Positions 37,674 to 47,084 of a DNA stretch of 64,000 nucleotides are shown one piece after another. The translations under genes and the position numbers were made by a program. The DNA comes from Rippkaea orientalis PCC 8801 (GTDB lineage Bacteria > Cyanobacteriota > Cyanobacteriia > Cyanobacteriales > Microcystaceae): the NCBI RefSeq assembly GCF_000021805.1, contig NC_011726.1:1178001-1242000 (forward strand), read 5' to 3'. Within the stretch, counting starts at the first letter, position 1. Each line of letters opens with the position of its first letter. Under the pieces are notes generated by a model. That model made no database searches and was not told the DNA's origin. It saw only the letters and a list, made by a program, of their open reading frames with translations.

Positions 37674-38738
37674 ATGACTTTATCGAAAAATAATCTAGAA
37701 TCTTCTCTAACTGAAGACTTAGGGGAATTAATCAAAAACTTGCCAGAACATCGATATGGAGACTTGATCCAGCGAGGATTATCGGTTTTACTTAGAATTG
37801 CTGGAGACGATATTGACCGTCTCGACTGGAAAATCTTAACCACGGCCTTAGAAGACCTAGAACAAGGGTTTCAAACCTTTTATCCCTATCGTCACGTCCG
37901 TAAAGTGACTATTTTTGGGTCATCCCGTCTTTCTCCTCAAAGTTCAGAATACCGTCTTGCTGTTGAATTTGCTCGATACATCACCCAGTTTGGTTTTATG
38001 GTTCTCACGGGTGCAGGAGGAGGTATCATGCAAGCTGGAAACGAAGGAGCAGGACGAGAACATTCCTTTGGACTGAATATTCAATTGCCTTTTGAGCAAA
38101 GCAGCAACCCCTTTATTGCTGGTGATCCCAAATTAATCAATTTTAAATACTTTTTTACCCGCAAATTGTTTTTCTTGCGAGAAAGTGACGCAGTAGCTTT
38201 ATTTCCAGGGGGGTTTGGAACCCAAGACGAAGCATTTGAAACCCTGACCCTTTGTCAAACAGGAAGGTACGGACCGTCCCCCTTGGTGTTAATTGATGAA
38301 CCCGGGGGAGACTACTGGAAAAGTTGGAATGACCACAATTATCACAATTTATTATCACGGGGATTAATTAGTGAAGAAGATTTTAGTCTTTATACCATTA
38401 CCGATAGTTTAGCCCAAGCTTGTAATGTCATTCGCAATTTCTACTGTGTTTATCATTCGAGTCGCTATGTGGGGGATTTATTTGTGATGCGTCTCAATTC
38501 TGAACTATCTGATGAACAAGTAGAACAACTTAATGAGGAATATTCCGATATTCTGATCAAGGGAAAAATTCAAAAAAGTGGCGTATTACCCCGCGAAAAA
38601 GGTGACGGAACAGAAGCTTTACCCCGTCTGGTTTTACACTTTAATCAACGAAATTTAGGACGACTCTATCAAATGATTAATCAAATCAATCAGTTTGGTA
38701 CTTGTCTTCTCGTTGAACCTCACCCAGAATGGAAATAA
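37674..38738 (+). CDS. LOG-family protein (TIGR00730-like)
   Basis: 354 residues. Rossmann-like core with VTIFGSSRL, VLTGAGGGIMQAGNEGA and PGGFGTQDEAFE, the PGGxGTxxE motif of LOG proteins, some of which are cytokinin-riboside 5'-monophosphate phosphoribohydrolases. This type has a long N-terminal (~80) and C-terminal (~110) extension, typical of the cyanobacterial clade sometimes misnamed lysine decarboxylase. The enzymatic substrate is not settled. Monocistronic. Confidence 0.88.
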   Translation: MTLSKNNLESSLTEDLGELIKNLPEHRYGDLIQRGLSVLLRIAGDDIDRLDWKILTTALEDLEQGFQTFYPYRHVRKVTIFGSSRLSPQSSEYRLAVEFARYITQFGFMVLTGAGGGIMQAGNEGAGREHSFGLNIQLPFEQSSNPFIAGDPKLINFKYFFTRKLFFLRESDAVALFPGGFGTQDEAFETLTLCQTGRYGPSPLVLIDEPGGDYWKSWNDHNYHNLLSRGLISEEDFSLYTITDSLAQACNVIRNFYCVYHSSRYVGDLFVMRLNSELSDEQVEQLNEEYSDILIKGKIQKSGVLPREKGDGTEALPRLVLHFNQRNLGRLYQMINQINQFGTCLLVEPHPEWK

Positions 38739-38822
38739 TCATGATTAAAGCGATAACAAGGAAGAGTTATCTTTGTCTTGATTGATGATATATTATCCAT
38801 TATTCATTATCGATTAATTTAG

Positions 38823-39662
38823 ATGATGTACAGTTTACTAGGCTTTCAGTTTCAATCTCCGGGTCCAATCTTCTTTGAAATCGGACCTTTGGTGATTCGT
38901 TGGTATGGGTTATTAATTTCGGCTGCGGTATTAATTGGTGTTACCCTCTCTCAATGGTTAGCCAAAAAACGCAATGTTAATCCTGATTTAATTGCTGATT
39001 TAACGATCTGGTTAGTCATTGCGGCTATTCCTTCGGCAAGGCTGTATTATGTCTTGTTTGAGTGGCAACAGTATAGTCAAAATCCAGGGGATATTATTGC
39101 TATTTGGAAGGGGGGAATCGCCATTCATGGAGCTATTTTAGGAGGGACATTAGCAGCAATTATTTTTGCTCGTCTTAATCAGGTTTCTGTCTGGCAATTA
39201 ACGGATTTAATTGTGCCTTCTTTAGCGTTAGGACAAGGGATTGGACGGTGGGGTAACTTCTTCAATTCAGAAGCCTTCGGTGCACCGACTAATTTACCTT
39301 GGAAACTCTATATCCCTGTTAGTCGTCGCCCCTTAGAATACGTCAATCAAGAATATTTTCATCCCACTTTTTTATATGAATCTATCTGGAATATCTTAGT
39401 ATTTATTATCTTGATTAGTCTATTTTTGTGGGGTTTAAAACAATCTAATCGTCTCAGAGTAGGCAGTCTATCTTTGATTTATTTAATTGCCTATAGCTCT
39501 GGACGATTTTGGATAGAAGGGTTGCGGACTGATAGCTTAATGTTAGGTCCTTTGAGAATTGCACAGGTCATTAGTTTGGTGATGATAACTTTAGGAATTG
39601 GCGGATTAATTTGGCTTTATCGCGTTAAACGTCCTTTACCTGATGTTCCATTTAGTAGTTAA
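38823..39662 (+). CDS. lgt: Prolipoprotein diacylglyceryl transferase
   Basis: Attaches diacylglycerol to the lipobox cysteine of pre-lipoproteins in the inner membrane. 279 residues, seven membrane helices. The Lgt signature [15 protein letters not shown] (essential Arg, Asn, Glu) is present, as are [11 protein letters not shown] and the C-terminal [12 protein letters not shown]. Starts at two consecutive ATGs. An 84-bp spacer follows the LOG gene; the next gene is separated by a 330-bp spacer with the palindrome. Confidence 0.97.
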   Translation: MMYSLLGFQFQSPGPIFFEIGPLVIRWYGLLISAAVLIGVTLSQWLAKKRNVNPDLIADLTIWLVIAAIPSARLYYVLFEWQQYSQNPGDIIAIWKGGIAIHGAILGGTLAAIIFARLNQVSVWQLTDLIVPSLALGQGIGRWGNFFNSEAFGAPTNLPWKLYIPVSRRPLEYVNQEYFHPTFLYESIWNILVFIILISLFLWGLKQSNRLRVGSLSLIYLIAYSSGRFWIEGLRTDSLMLGPLRIAQVISLVMITLGIGGLIWLYRVKRPLPDVPFSS

Positions 39663-39744
39663 TAGTGAATAGTTAGAGACTGTTTGTAAAGTCAATCTTA
39701 GGATAATTTTAGATTAGGGTGCTAAGCTAAACATCTTCATCTTA

Positions 39745-39772
39745 GTAGAGGTCAACGGCCGTTGACCCCTAA
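39745..39772. repeat. 28-bp palindrome, variant copy
   Basis: GTAGAGGTCAACGG then its near-inverse; two symmetry breaks (GAGG against CCCC, last base A against C). Only ~80 bp after the lgt stop. Nearby at 39675 is GAGACTGTTTGTAAAG, also found next to two other repeats. Confidence 0.8.
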
Positions 39773-39992
39773 ACCATTGTTATCTGTAGTCAGATTTTGA
39801 AGAATTGGTATTAGATAGCTACAATCTTGGCTATAACTGGGATTTCACAATCCCTCGTAACGCACCAAATTCATTTCTTCCCAACTAAGTTAACTGCTTA
39901 TAAAGATTACTTGCTATCCTATAGAGAAGAGATTACCATAATCTCCATAACCGACAATTCTTGGCTGTCTAAAGACATTTTACGAGGAAGTT

Positions 39993-40649
39993 ATGAAACC
40001 CGTTGATTTTCTACTGATTATTCATCCAGCAATTGCCGTTGTTTTTGTTTTTCCCTTGATTGGTATTGTCTCTTATTTTGCTTGGCAAACTCGTCAAAGA
40101 CGTTTAGAAAGTGCTAACGGGAATAAAACTAAAATTCCCCCAATTGTAGGACGAGAGCACGTTTTAATCGGACGTTGGTTATCGAGTGCTGTAGTCGGTG
40201 TTACTTTATTAGGATTAGCTCGTCCCATTAGCGAAAATATCATCACGAAGCAGCTTATTTCAACTAATTTGTTCTCAGTCATTTTTATTGTGTTTATGTT
40301 CGCTTTAACCATCGCTTCCTTGGTGATTCTTCTTCGCAGTAGACAGAAACATTGGCGAGGAATTTTTGCTACCTTAACGGGAATAGGAATTGTCGTTTTA
40401 GGTTTTCAAGAAGGAGTATTTAGACGGGATAATGAATGGTATGTATCCCACTTTTATTTTGGGATTTTAGCCGCTTTACTGATGACTTTTTCCCTAGCCG
40501 TTATCGAGGATATCTACCAAGATAAGTCTAACCGTTGGCGCAACCTTCATATTATTCTAAATTGTGTTGCTTTGTTACTCTTTATGGGACAAGGAATGAC
40601 CGGAACTAGAGATTTATTAGAAATTGGCAAATATAAATTAGGGGGATAA
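39993..40649 (+). CDS. DUF4079 membrane protein
   Basis: 218 residues with six helices. Starts MKPVDFLLIIHPAIAVVFVFPLIG and ends LLLFMGQGMTGTRDLLEIGKYKL, with several conserved His (HPAIAV, REHVLIG, VSHFYFG, LHIILN) that would suit haem or quinone binding. This matches DUF4079 (PF13301), mainly cyanobacterial and plant proteins related in layout to cytochrome b561-type membrane proteins; function unknown. Fed by the 330-bp spacer with a palindrome. Confidence 0.8.
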   Translation: MKPVDFLLIIHPAIAVVFVFPLIGIVSYFAWQTRQRRLESANGNKTKIPPIVGREHVLIGRWLSSAVVGVTLLGLARPISENIITKQLISTNLFSVIFIVFMFALTIASLVILLRSRQKHWRGIFATLTGIGIVVLGFQEGVFRRDNEWYVSHFYFGILAALLMTFSLAVIEDIYQDKSNRWRNLHIILNCVALLLFMGQGMTGTRDLLEIGKYKLGG

Positions 40650-40674
40650 TCCCTCTTAATGAAGTCAGAAGTCA

Positions 40675-40700
40675 GTAGGGGCTTATTATTAAGCCCCTAC
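40675..40700. repeat. Palindrome of the GTAGGGGCTTA family
   Basis: GTAGGGGCTTA-TTAT-TAAGCCCCTAC, perfect 11-bp arms. Outer arms are identical to those of the 28-bp palindrome family, only the core differs. Preceded by AAGTCAGAAGTCAGT. Confidence 0.85.
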
Positions 40701-40742
40701 AAATTAATCAGAACTTGCCCTATCCTGAATGATTAATTTTAT

Positions 40743-40849
40743 CTATAGCACTACGCATTTTGGTTAGGACATTCGTTATCCCTCAAACCTTATCATGTAG
40801 GGGTTAACGGCCGTTGACCCCTACTTAAACTTTTCGGGTAATGCTATAT
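40743..40849. repeat. 107-bp MITE-like repeat, copy B (inverted relative to copy A)
   Basis: On the minus strand it reads TATAGCATTACC ... AGTTTAAGTAGGGG ... TCCTAACCAAAAT ... GTAGTGCTATAG and aligns without gaps over its right 83 bp to 7927-8010. The palindrome inside (40797-40824) has one broken symmetry. The ends are imperfect terminal inverted repeats. It lies between convergent genes (DUF4079 and cNMP protein). Confidence 0.75.
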
Positions 40850-40853
40850 TGAC

Positions 40854-41237
40854 CTACATTGCTAAACACTCAACTAACCGCTTCAAACGGCGATAACGAT
40901 CAGAATAACTCCGCATTACTTCTATAGCAAACATCGGAGTTTCTTGAATGGCAAAGAGAAAACTTTTACGATCTAAACAAGCCAATGTACACTCAGTTTT
41001 GGCTATAGCAGTGGAGGTTCTTAGGTGATCTAAATGAACTAAAGCCCCTTGTCCAAAAATATCACCTTCGTGAACTGTTTCGATGACTTTACCATCGATA
41101 CACATTTCCACTTCCCCTTCAATGACACCATACATGATATGTCCTTCTTCTCCTTCACGGAAAATAACCTCTTCGGGGGCATAGGTTTGTTCGGGTTGGG
41201 ATTTAAACAGTTTAACAGTTTCGACGGGATTAATCAT
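40854..41237 (-). CDS. Cyclic-nucleotide-binding domain protein
   Basis: 127 residues from the ATG at 41237 (a TTG 60 bp earlier is open). Only a cNMP-binding beta-roll: VKLFKSQPEQTYAPEEVIFREGEEGHIMYGVIEGEVEMCIDGKVIETVHEGDIFGQGALVHLDHLRTSTAIA, with the phosphate-cassette-like FGQGALVHLDHLRTSTA in place of FGExALxxxxxRxAxx. There is no DNA-binding or other output domain, so it may be a stand-alone cNMP sensor. The cassette is diverged (QG for GE), so binding is uncertain. Confidence 0.85.
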   Translation of the reverse strand: MINPVETVKLFKSQPEQTYAPEEVIFREGEEGHIMYGVIEGEVEMCIDGKVIETVHEGDIFGQGALVHLDHLRTSTAIAKTECTLACLDRKSFLFAIQETPMFAIEVMRSYSDRYRRLKRLVECLAM

Positions 41238-41437
41238 TACTTTGACCTTAATCAAGAGAGTCAATTGGGAGTCAAACCGAACAATCTGCGATCGCAAATT
41301 CTGGTTTTTTGTTCTCCATACTAATCTATTTCACGACACAATATTATTATCCTTGAACTATCCTGTCTTGTGTCTTGACTGTATACTAAATCACCAACTT
41401 AAATCGTGCACTCCCCACATCCACCTACTTGAGGGAG

Positions 41438-41893
41438 TCAAAACGGGCAATCATCCTCATTATCTAACTGTACATCCCATTTAGCGGCTAATACTTGAGT
41501 TACCATTGCCTCTAAGGCCGCCGCATCCAGATTAGAATTAAGATCGGGGGCTTGAGTTGAATGGGTAATAGGAATCAACCTAAGACAACGATGATCTTGG
41601 ATCAGATCAAAATAGGTTTCTTGGGTTGGAGAACGATGCAATTGTAAATAATCAAAACTCTGGATATTAAGATAAATAGAGCGATTAGCAATAATCGTCG
41701 CCTGTTGGGGGTCGTTAAAGACTTCAACGATCCAACCTTCCCCTTCGCTTTGTACCTCTTCATCAATGGTATGAATATAACGAACACGGCCTAAATCGTT
41801 GAGGATTCGCTTAATATCATCGTTATTGATAATAATACCAAAATCGATAATACAGGGAGGGGGTAATGGGTGCGAGGTATGGTCATGACTCAT
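41438..41893 (-). CDS. Conserved hypothetical protein
   Basis: 151 residues from the ATG at 41893 (a TTG 36 bp upstream is open but lacks support). It begins MSHDHTSHPLPPPCIIDFGIIINNDDIKRILNDLGRVRYIHTIDEEVQSEGEGWIVEVFNDPQQATIIANRSIYLNI and ends with acidic DNEDDCPF. Soluble alpha/beta. I do not recognise the family. It is divergent from cobS. Confidence 0.6.
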   Translation of the reverse strand: MSHDHTSHPLPPPCIIDFGIIINNDDIKRILNDLGRVRYIHTIDEEVQSEGEGWIVEVFNDPQQATIIANRSIYLNIQSFDYLQLHRSPTQETYFDLIQDHRCLRLIPITHSTQAPDLNSNLDAAALEAMVTQVLAAKWDVQLDNEDDCPF

Positions 41894-42146
41894 GGGAAAT
41901 GCCTTTAAACACGACGATAGATCCAGCAAGAGTGGTAGATTCTGGGTAAGTAACTTAACAACCTGAACTCGGCATTATGATTGTTTTAATGGGAAAATCC
42001 CCGAATATAGACTCTGTGATTGTGCCTATTCATCTGTAGAAATTCCCCTATGTCGAACCCAGGTTCGCAGTAAGTGTATTTAGTCTTACCATTCGATCTT
42101 AACCCAAGATCCCGTGACCATTCCTTAAACTTTGGATCAAAAATTA

Positions 42147-42929
42147 ATGCCGTCAAAAATTATTCAACAATTTGTCTATCAGGGTCAATCCTTGTTAGGC
42201 GCGATCGCCTTTTATACCATTATTCCCCTGCCTCACACTTGGCCGTTACGATTCCAACAACTGGCGCGTTGGGCTCCTTTACTGGGAATCTTCCTAGGAC
42301 TTGGGTTAGGATTCATCGATCTAAGCTTGAATTACCTCGGATTTCCCTTATTAATCCGTAGTGCGTTAATTATCAGTCTATGGTTAATGAGCACGGGAGG
42401 ATTGCACCTAGATGGGGTCATTGATACCGCCGATGGGTTAGCGGTGACTGACCCCAGTCGTCGCTTAGAAGTGATGCAAGATAGTGTGACTGGGGCTTTT
42501 GGAGTCATGGCTGCGATCGCTGTTTTAGGCTTAAAAACCATCGCTTTAGCGGAAATAACTAGCGATCGATGGTTCGGGTTGATGGTTGCTGCGGGATGGG
42601 GACGATGGGGACAGGTAGCAGCCATTGCCTTCTATCCCTATCTTAAACCCACCGGAAAAGGCGCATTCCACAAACAAGACCTCCGCTTGCCTCAAGATTT
42701 ACTGTTAGGGTTAGTCAGTTTAGTCAGTATCACTGGACTTTGGATAGGACTGAACTTCGATCGCTCGAGGTTAGGAGTTGGGGTAGCTGTTATGGGAAGT
42801 GCGATCGCCCTTTTAGTCGGATTTTGGTTTAATCAGCGTTTGGGAGGCCAGACCGGGGATACCTATGGTGCAGTAGTAGAATGGACTGAAGCGTTAATTC
42901 TGTGTGTTCTAACCTGTTGGTTACAATAG
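42147..42929 (+). CDS. cobS: Adenosylcobinamide-GDP ribazoletransferase
   Basis: Last step of cobamide nucleotide-loop assembly in the membrane. 260 residues from ATG at 42147 (TTG at 42132 is in frame). Multi-helix protein with [22 protein letters not shown], and [20 protein letters not shown], the family's GDx(Y/C)GA motif. A 14-bp palindrome (CGAACCCAGGTTCG) is ~80 bp upstream, but no cobalamin riboswitch was seen. No other cob gene adjacent. Confidence 0.93.
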   Translation: MPSKIIQQFVYQGQSLLGAIAFYTIIPLPHTWPLRFQQLARWAPLLGIFLGLGLGFIDLSLNYLGFPLLIRSALIISLWLMSTGGLHLDGVIDTADGLAVTDPSRRLEVMQDSVTGAFGVMAAIAVLGLKTIALAEITSDRWFGLMVAAGWGRWGQVAAIAFYPYLKPTGKGAFHKQDLRLPQDLLLGLVSLVSITGLWIGLNFDRSRLGVGVAVMGSAIALLVGFWFNQRLGGQTGDTYGAVVEWTEALILCVLTCWLQ

Positions 42930-42940
42930 CTCTTCTCGTC

Positions 42941-43408
42941 CTATTTCGCCTCCATTTTCACCGGCCGTAGACGATTTAATTTCAAACTAAATTTACCCCC
43001 TCCTGTTTCCCCAAAAGCGCGGACACGGACGATATATTTACCACTTTCGGTAATACGAGCAAACAGCAGAGAATTGGTACTGCCATCGGGTCCATCATCA
43101 TTTTCTGCGATCGTAGACCCATCAGCCGCTAACAACAGGAGTATACTATCAAATTCCTCTGACATTAGGTCAATAGCCACCTGATCCCCTGCTTCAAGCT
43201 GAACCAAGTAATCACGGGCAAACCCGCCCTCCCCTGTAGGAATATCTCGCTCAGAAAGGGTATCCATAATTTGCTCATTTGAAGTTAAGGGAATAGGATT
43301 ATACAAAGACTGTTGTCCCTTAGCGGGTAAGACTTCCCAACCCAATCCTAGGGAGATAATTGTCAGCAACAGTGTGCCAAACCAAGATTTTTGAGGGCAA
43401 TGTATCAT
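42941..43408 (-). CDS. Exported PPC-domain (bacterial pre-peptidase C-terminal) protein
   Basis: 155 residues. A signal peptide (~1-32, ...LPAKGQ) precedes one beta-sandwich: DYLVQLEAGDQVAIDLMSEEFDSILLLLAADGSTIAENDDGPDGSTNSLLFARITESGKYIVRVRAF, the PPC fold with conserved FDS, DDG and SGKY...V. Usually this domain is fused to secreted peptidases; here it is the entire mature protein. Periplasmic or outer-membrane location expected; function unknown. Convergent with cobS by 11 bp. Confidence 0.8.
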   Translation of the reverse strand: MIHCPQKSWFGTLLLTIISLGLGWEVLPAKGQQSLYNPIPLTSNEQIMDTLSERDIPTGEGGFARDYLVQLEAGDQVAIDLMSEEFDSILLLLAADGSTIAENDDGPDGSTNSLLFARITESGKYIVRVRAFGETGGGKFSLKLNRLRPVKMEAK

Positions 43409-43583
43409 AAATCACCGAAAGATGATGCGTAAACGCAATCCATTATAGTTTTAAATTTCAGCTAAGGTTATTGCACAATGGTCAGAGAACTATGCAACTT
43501 AGCGGGGGTCGTCCGCGTCAACTCAGACAAAAATCACGTTTCTTCACTTGAAATCCTTTACTATCGTGACGTTAATCTAAATT

Positions 43584-44078
43584 ATGACTGCTGCTCGTTA
43601 TTACCCACCCACACCTCAACCAGAACCTCCCTTAAAAACCCGCAGAACGCGCCGTCGTTCCCAGACTCCTGACCTAAATCGTTCAAAAGTCACCCAAATC
43701 TCCCCCCGTCGGCAACAATTACCCGAATCACTGCAATTTTTGCTGCTGATCCAAAAAAGTTCTTCTACTCTCACCTTTGCCTTAGTCACCCTGACTTTGA
43801 TCGTTTACGGGTGGACAGTATGCGTTCCCAGTCTGTGGAGCCAAGAATTTAGGAGATTGACCAAGTTACAACAAGATGAACGACAATTAGTAGGAACAAA
43901 TGAAACCTTAAAACACCAATTGGCTGAACAAGCCCAAAAACCCGGCTCAGGACTAACCCAACCTCACCCCAGTCAGTCCATTTTTTTACCCCCAACCAAG
44001 GTTTCTCCCATTGTTCCCAAGACGACAGCCTCTGCTCAAGGCGATCCCTTTGTTCCTGAAACACCCATTGCCTATTAA
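43584..44078 (+). CDS. Single-pass membrane protein upstream of ftsI (FtsL-like)
   Basis: 164 residues. A proline- and arginine-rich cytoplasmic N-terminus (RRTRRRSQ) is followed by one membrane span (~55-78, LTFALVTLTLIVYGWTVCV), a short coiled-coil segment (LTKLQQDERQLVGTNETLKHQLAEQ) and a Pro/Ser-rich tail. This bitopic layout plus position immediately upstream of ftsI, 72 bp away, is what FtsL shows in other bacteria. FtsL in cyanobacteria is poorly defined, so the link is inference. Confidence 0.7.
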   Translation: MTAARYYPPTPQPEPPLKTRRTRRRSQTPDLNRSKVTQISPRRQQLPESLQFLLLIQKSSSTLTFALVTLTLIVYGWTVCVPSLWSQEFRRLTKLQQDERQLVGTNETLKHQLAEQAQKPGSGLTQPHPSQSIFLPPTKVSPIVPKTTASAQGDPFVPETPIAY

Positions 44079-44150
44079 ATTGAGCGAGCAATCTTGATTT
44101 AAGGTTTAATATTGACTGATAACGGTTTATGCCTAACTTCTCACACCTCA

Positions 44151-45989
44151 ATGAGTAGATCTAATTTTAAGCGGTCTGTGTCTCGAGCCAAGCGTCCTCA
44201 ACCTACGACCAAAAACAAGCTTTTTGCTGAAAAGTCGGTCGCCTCTACTCGTGTGTCTAGACGTTCTGCACCTCCTGGTAAGTTGAAACCCTCTCCCTTA
44301 CCTAAATGGCGACTGATCCTAGTTTGGGCGGTTATGGTAGTAGGGATGATCGGGTTAGGGTGGAAACTGTATCAATTACAAATTGTCCAAGGAAAGGAAT
44401 TACAAGAAAAAGCGCGATCGCAACAAGCGGTTAATTTACGCCCCTATATTCCCCGACGCTCCATTATTGACGGAGAGGGTCACGTTTTAGCTACCGATCG
44501 CCTAGAACATATTCTCTATGTCCATCCCGTTCAATTTAAACAACCTCCCGAAGCCATTGCAGCAGCGTTGAGTCCTATTTTAGACAATCAAACCCCCCAA
44601 GATCTGATGGAACGGTTTAAGCAACGGAAAACGGGGATTCCCATTGCGCGGAATTTAACAGAAGGACAAGCCGATCGCATCAAACAATTGCGCCTCGATG
44701 GGGTAGAACTCAATGAAACCTATGCTCGTTTCTATCCCCAAAAGGAAATCGCTTCGGAAATTATTGGCTATGTGGATAGCGATCGCCGGGGTCAAGCTGG
44801 CGTAGAACTCAGTCAAGAAAAACTCCTAGAACGGGATTTATTAAGCTTATACGTCCGTCGCACGGCTTTAGGCGAAATCATACCCGCTTTTTTACCCGAA
44901 GATGTCCTAAAATCTAATGATTTACAGATTCAATTAACCTTAGATCTGCGGCTACAACGGGCAGCACGGTTAGCCCTCCAACAACAGCTTAAAAAATTTA
45001 ACGCCAAACGGGGAGCCGTCATCGTCATGGACGCGACGGACGGCTCTTTGCTGTCTTTGGTCTGTGAACCCACCTTTGATCCCAATGAATACTATAAATC
45101 ACGGGTAGAACTGTTTAAAAATTGGACGGTGAGCGATCTTTATGAACCAGGATCGACCTTTAAACCCATTAATATCGCCTTAGCTCTTGAAGCCGGAGTC
45201 ATTCAACCCAATACAGTCGTTTTTGACTCTGGGGCTGTGACTGTTGATGGCTGGAATATCTTTAATGCGACTAAAACGGGAAATGGAGCCATTAACATTG
45301 CTGAAGTCTTACAAACGTCTAGTAACGTGGCCATGGTTCATATTATGCGACGATTGAGCCGAAAAGACTACTATCAACGGTTACAGAAATTAGAACTCAA
45401 TCAACGAACGGAAATCGATTTACCTGGAGAAGTAGCAGGACATCTCAAAAGTGAGGAAATTTTTACCGAAAGGGGCATTGAATTGGCAACAACGTCCTTT
45501 GGTCAGGGATTTTCTTTAACTCCTGTCAAATTAGTTCAATTGCATGGAGCCTTAGCCAATGGGGGGAAATTAGTCACTCCCCATCTGGTGAGGGGGTTAG
45601 TGGATGTCAAAGGAACGCTGCACTGGCAACCCAAGCATAAAGTTAAACAAATTATTGACCCCCAAGTGAGTAAACAAGTGGTAGAAATGATGGAAACGGT
45701 TGTCACGGATGGTTCCGGAAAATCGTCTATTATTCCTCAATATCGCATTGGTGGGAAAACAGGAACCGCCCAAAAAGCGGGGCCAAGGGGAGGCTATTTA
45801 CCCAATGCTAAAATTACCAGTTTTGTGGCTATTTTACCGATAGAAAGTCCTCGCTATGTGGTGTTAGCCGTGGTGGATGAACCTCAAGGGGGTAATACCT
45901 TTGGTTCAACCGTGGCTGCACCCATTGCTAAACAGGTGATTGAAGCGTTAATTTCTTTAAAAGGGATTCCTCCCTCGAAAACACAGTAA
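44151..45989 (+). CDS. ftsI: Penicillin-binding protein 3, FtsI-type transpeptidase
   Basis: Septal peptidoglycan crosslinking enzyme. 612 residues from ATG at 44151 (a TTG 39 bp upstream is open). A basic N-terminus and one membrane span (~55-75), the PBP dimerisation domain (~95-250, IPRRSIIDGEGHVLATDR) and the transpeptidase with SxxK (EPGSTFKPIN, Ser ~334), SxN (TSSNVAM) and KTG (IGGKTGTAQ, ~535). All active-site residues are present. Preceded by the FtsL-like gene, likely co-transcribed. Confidence 0.95.
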   Translation: MSRSNFKRSVSRAKRPQPTTKNKLFAEKSVASTRVSRRSAPPGKLKPSPLPKWRLILVWAVMVVGMIGLGWKLYQLQIVQGKELQEKARSQQAVNLRPYIPRRSIIDGEGHVLATDRLEHILYVHPVQFKQPPEAIAAALSPILDNQTPQDLMERFKQRKTGIPIARNLTEGQADRIKQLRLDGVELNETYARFYPQKEIASEIIGYVDSDRRGQAGVELSQEKLLERDLLSLYVRRTALGEIIPAFLPEDVLKSNDLQIQLTLDLRLQRAARLALQQQLKKFNAKRGAVIVMDATDGSLLSLVCEPTFDPNEYYKSRVELFKNWTVSDLYEPGSTFKPINIALALEAGVIQPNTVVFDSGAVTVDGWNIFNATKTGNGAINIAEVLQTSSNVAMVHIMRRLSRKDYYQRLQKLELNQRTEIDLPGEVAGHLKSEEIFTERGIELATTSFGQGFSLTPVKLVQLHGALANGGKLVTPHLVRGLVDVKGTLHWQPKHKVKQIIDPQVSKQVVEMMETVVTDGSGKSSIIPQYRIGGKTGTAQKAGPRGGYLPNAKITSFVAILPIESPRYVVLAVVDEPQGGNTFGSTVAAPIAKQVIEALISLKGIPPSKTQ

Positions 45990-46232
45990 GGGGGTAATGG
46001 AATCAGGAGAGCATTTCTCTAGACATTCATTCGCTCTTTCCGAGAGTGACAGAAGAGATATACAATCTAAAACTCATTTAATAATTCTAGTAATCCTGTC
46101 ATTTGTGGGCTATTTCGATCAAGAGGTTCTGGCACACTCATCCAACTATAACCGTAGTATTTATTTTGCTTTTCTTTGTATTTCACAAAAGACGTACCTA
46201 TTGTTTTACTCCTAAAAACCTGCTTAAAAATC

Positions 46233-46857
46233 TTAAATGCAGTCCAATCTAAATTTGACTAAAGGCATAACGACTGTCCCTTCCCACAATTGTTCTACTA
46301 ATTCTAAAAGCTGTGTTTCTGTGTAGTCTATTTCTGAATATGTGTTGAGTAAAACTGTTAAGATTGTCCATTTATTTTTTTTGTAAGTGAATTGTAAATA
46401 ATAATCCTTAGAAACATCGGGAAATTTCAAAGACCAATAAAGGCGACCTTTGCCATCATGACCACTGAGATTAACTTCTCTTCTAGCTGACACATTTATT
46501 CTCGCTTCTAGCCAGTAACTATAACTGTTTCCTGGCACAATTTCAATGAAGTCTGGTGGATCGATAAAAGGCGGTTTATTGTTTGCCTTACTGATCTTAA
46601 TCGGTTGCCTATTTTCGTCAAAAACTTGGGAAAATAAGCAATAGAAAATAAATCGATAAGGCGTTTCTTCCAAGTTAGTTAATCTGATTCCAAAAATTTC
46701 ACCTCTTACGTCTTCTTTTTGAGAACTCGCTGAGAGCAAATTAGGAGAAATTAAGGTTTCAAACTTTAGCCCCTCTACGGTGATAGTTTGTTCTTGTAGC
46801 TCAGCTAATACCGTTTTGACTTTTGGTTGATTAATTTGACTTTTTTTTTGATTTCAT
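46233..46857 (-). pseudogene. Hypothetical gene broken at an A9 tract (frameshift or slippage)
   Basis: An open frame to 46233 encodes ~200 residues, ending in EIDYTETQLLELVEQLWEGTVVMPLVKF. It stays open upstream past 46739 (KVKTVLAELQEQTITVEGLKF) to a TGA, without ATG, GTG or good TTG at its beginning. An ATG at 46857 starts in the other frame (MKSKKKSN-stop). The two frames join if one base is removed from the run of nine A (46841-46849 on the plus strand is T9), giving MKSKKSQINQPKVKTVLAEL. So either a sequence error, a true frameshift, or slippage. Product function unknown. Confidence 0.6.
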
Positions 46858-47084
46858 AGTAATAGTTTATCTAACTTGACTCTTATTTCTGAGTTTAGCA
46901 GTTTTTATACTGATGATGTACAGAATTTTACAATAGTAGCGATCGCTTATTCTTAAAGAGTTCTAAAGATTAGAAATTACAAGGGTTCTCCCAAAGTGAC
47001 AGATATCTACAAAACGCGCCTATACAGACTTGTTCGGGTTGTGGTTCAATTAAAGGTGAATTATCTCTATCGGAGGTAGAAAAT

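Noticed and set aside
37661-37843. Minus-strand frame over the start of the LOG gene
   Set aside because: Antisense to the conserved LOG coding sequence; no independent evidence.
42054-42067. CGAACCCAGGTTCG considered as tRNA T-arm or cobalamin riboswitch part near cobS
   Set aside because: No tRNA acceptor or anticodon stem and no riboswitch core could be formed around it; it is only a short palindrome.
45997-46215. Plus-strand frame of 72 codons after ftsI
   Set aside because: Unusual composition, no good ribosome-binding site beyond chance and no recognised domain; one hydrophobic stretch only. Cannot be supported as a gene.
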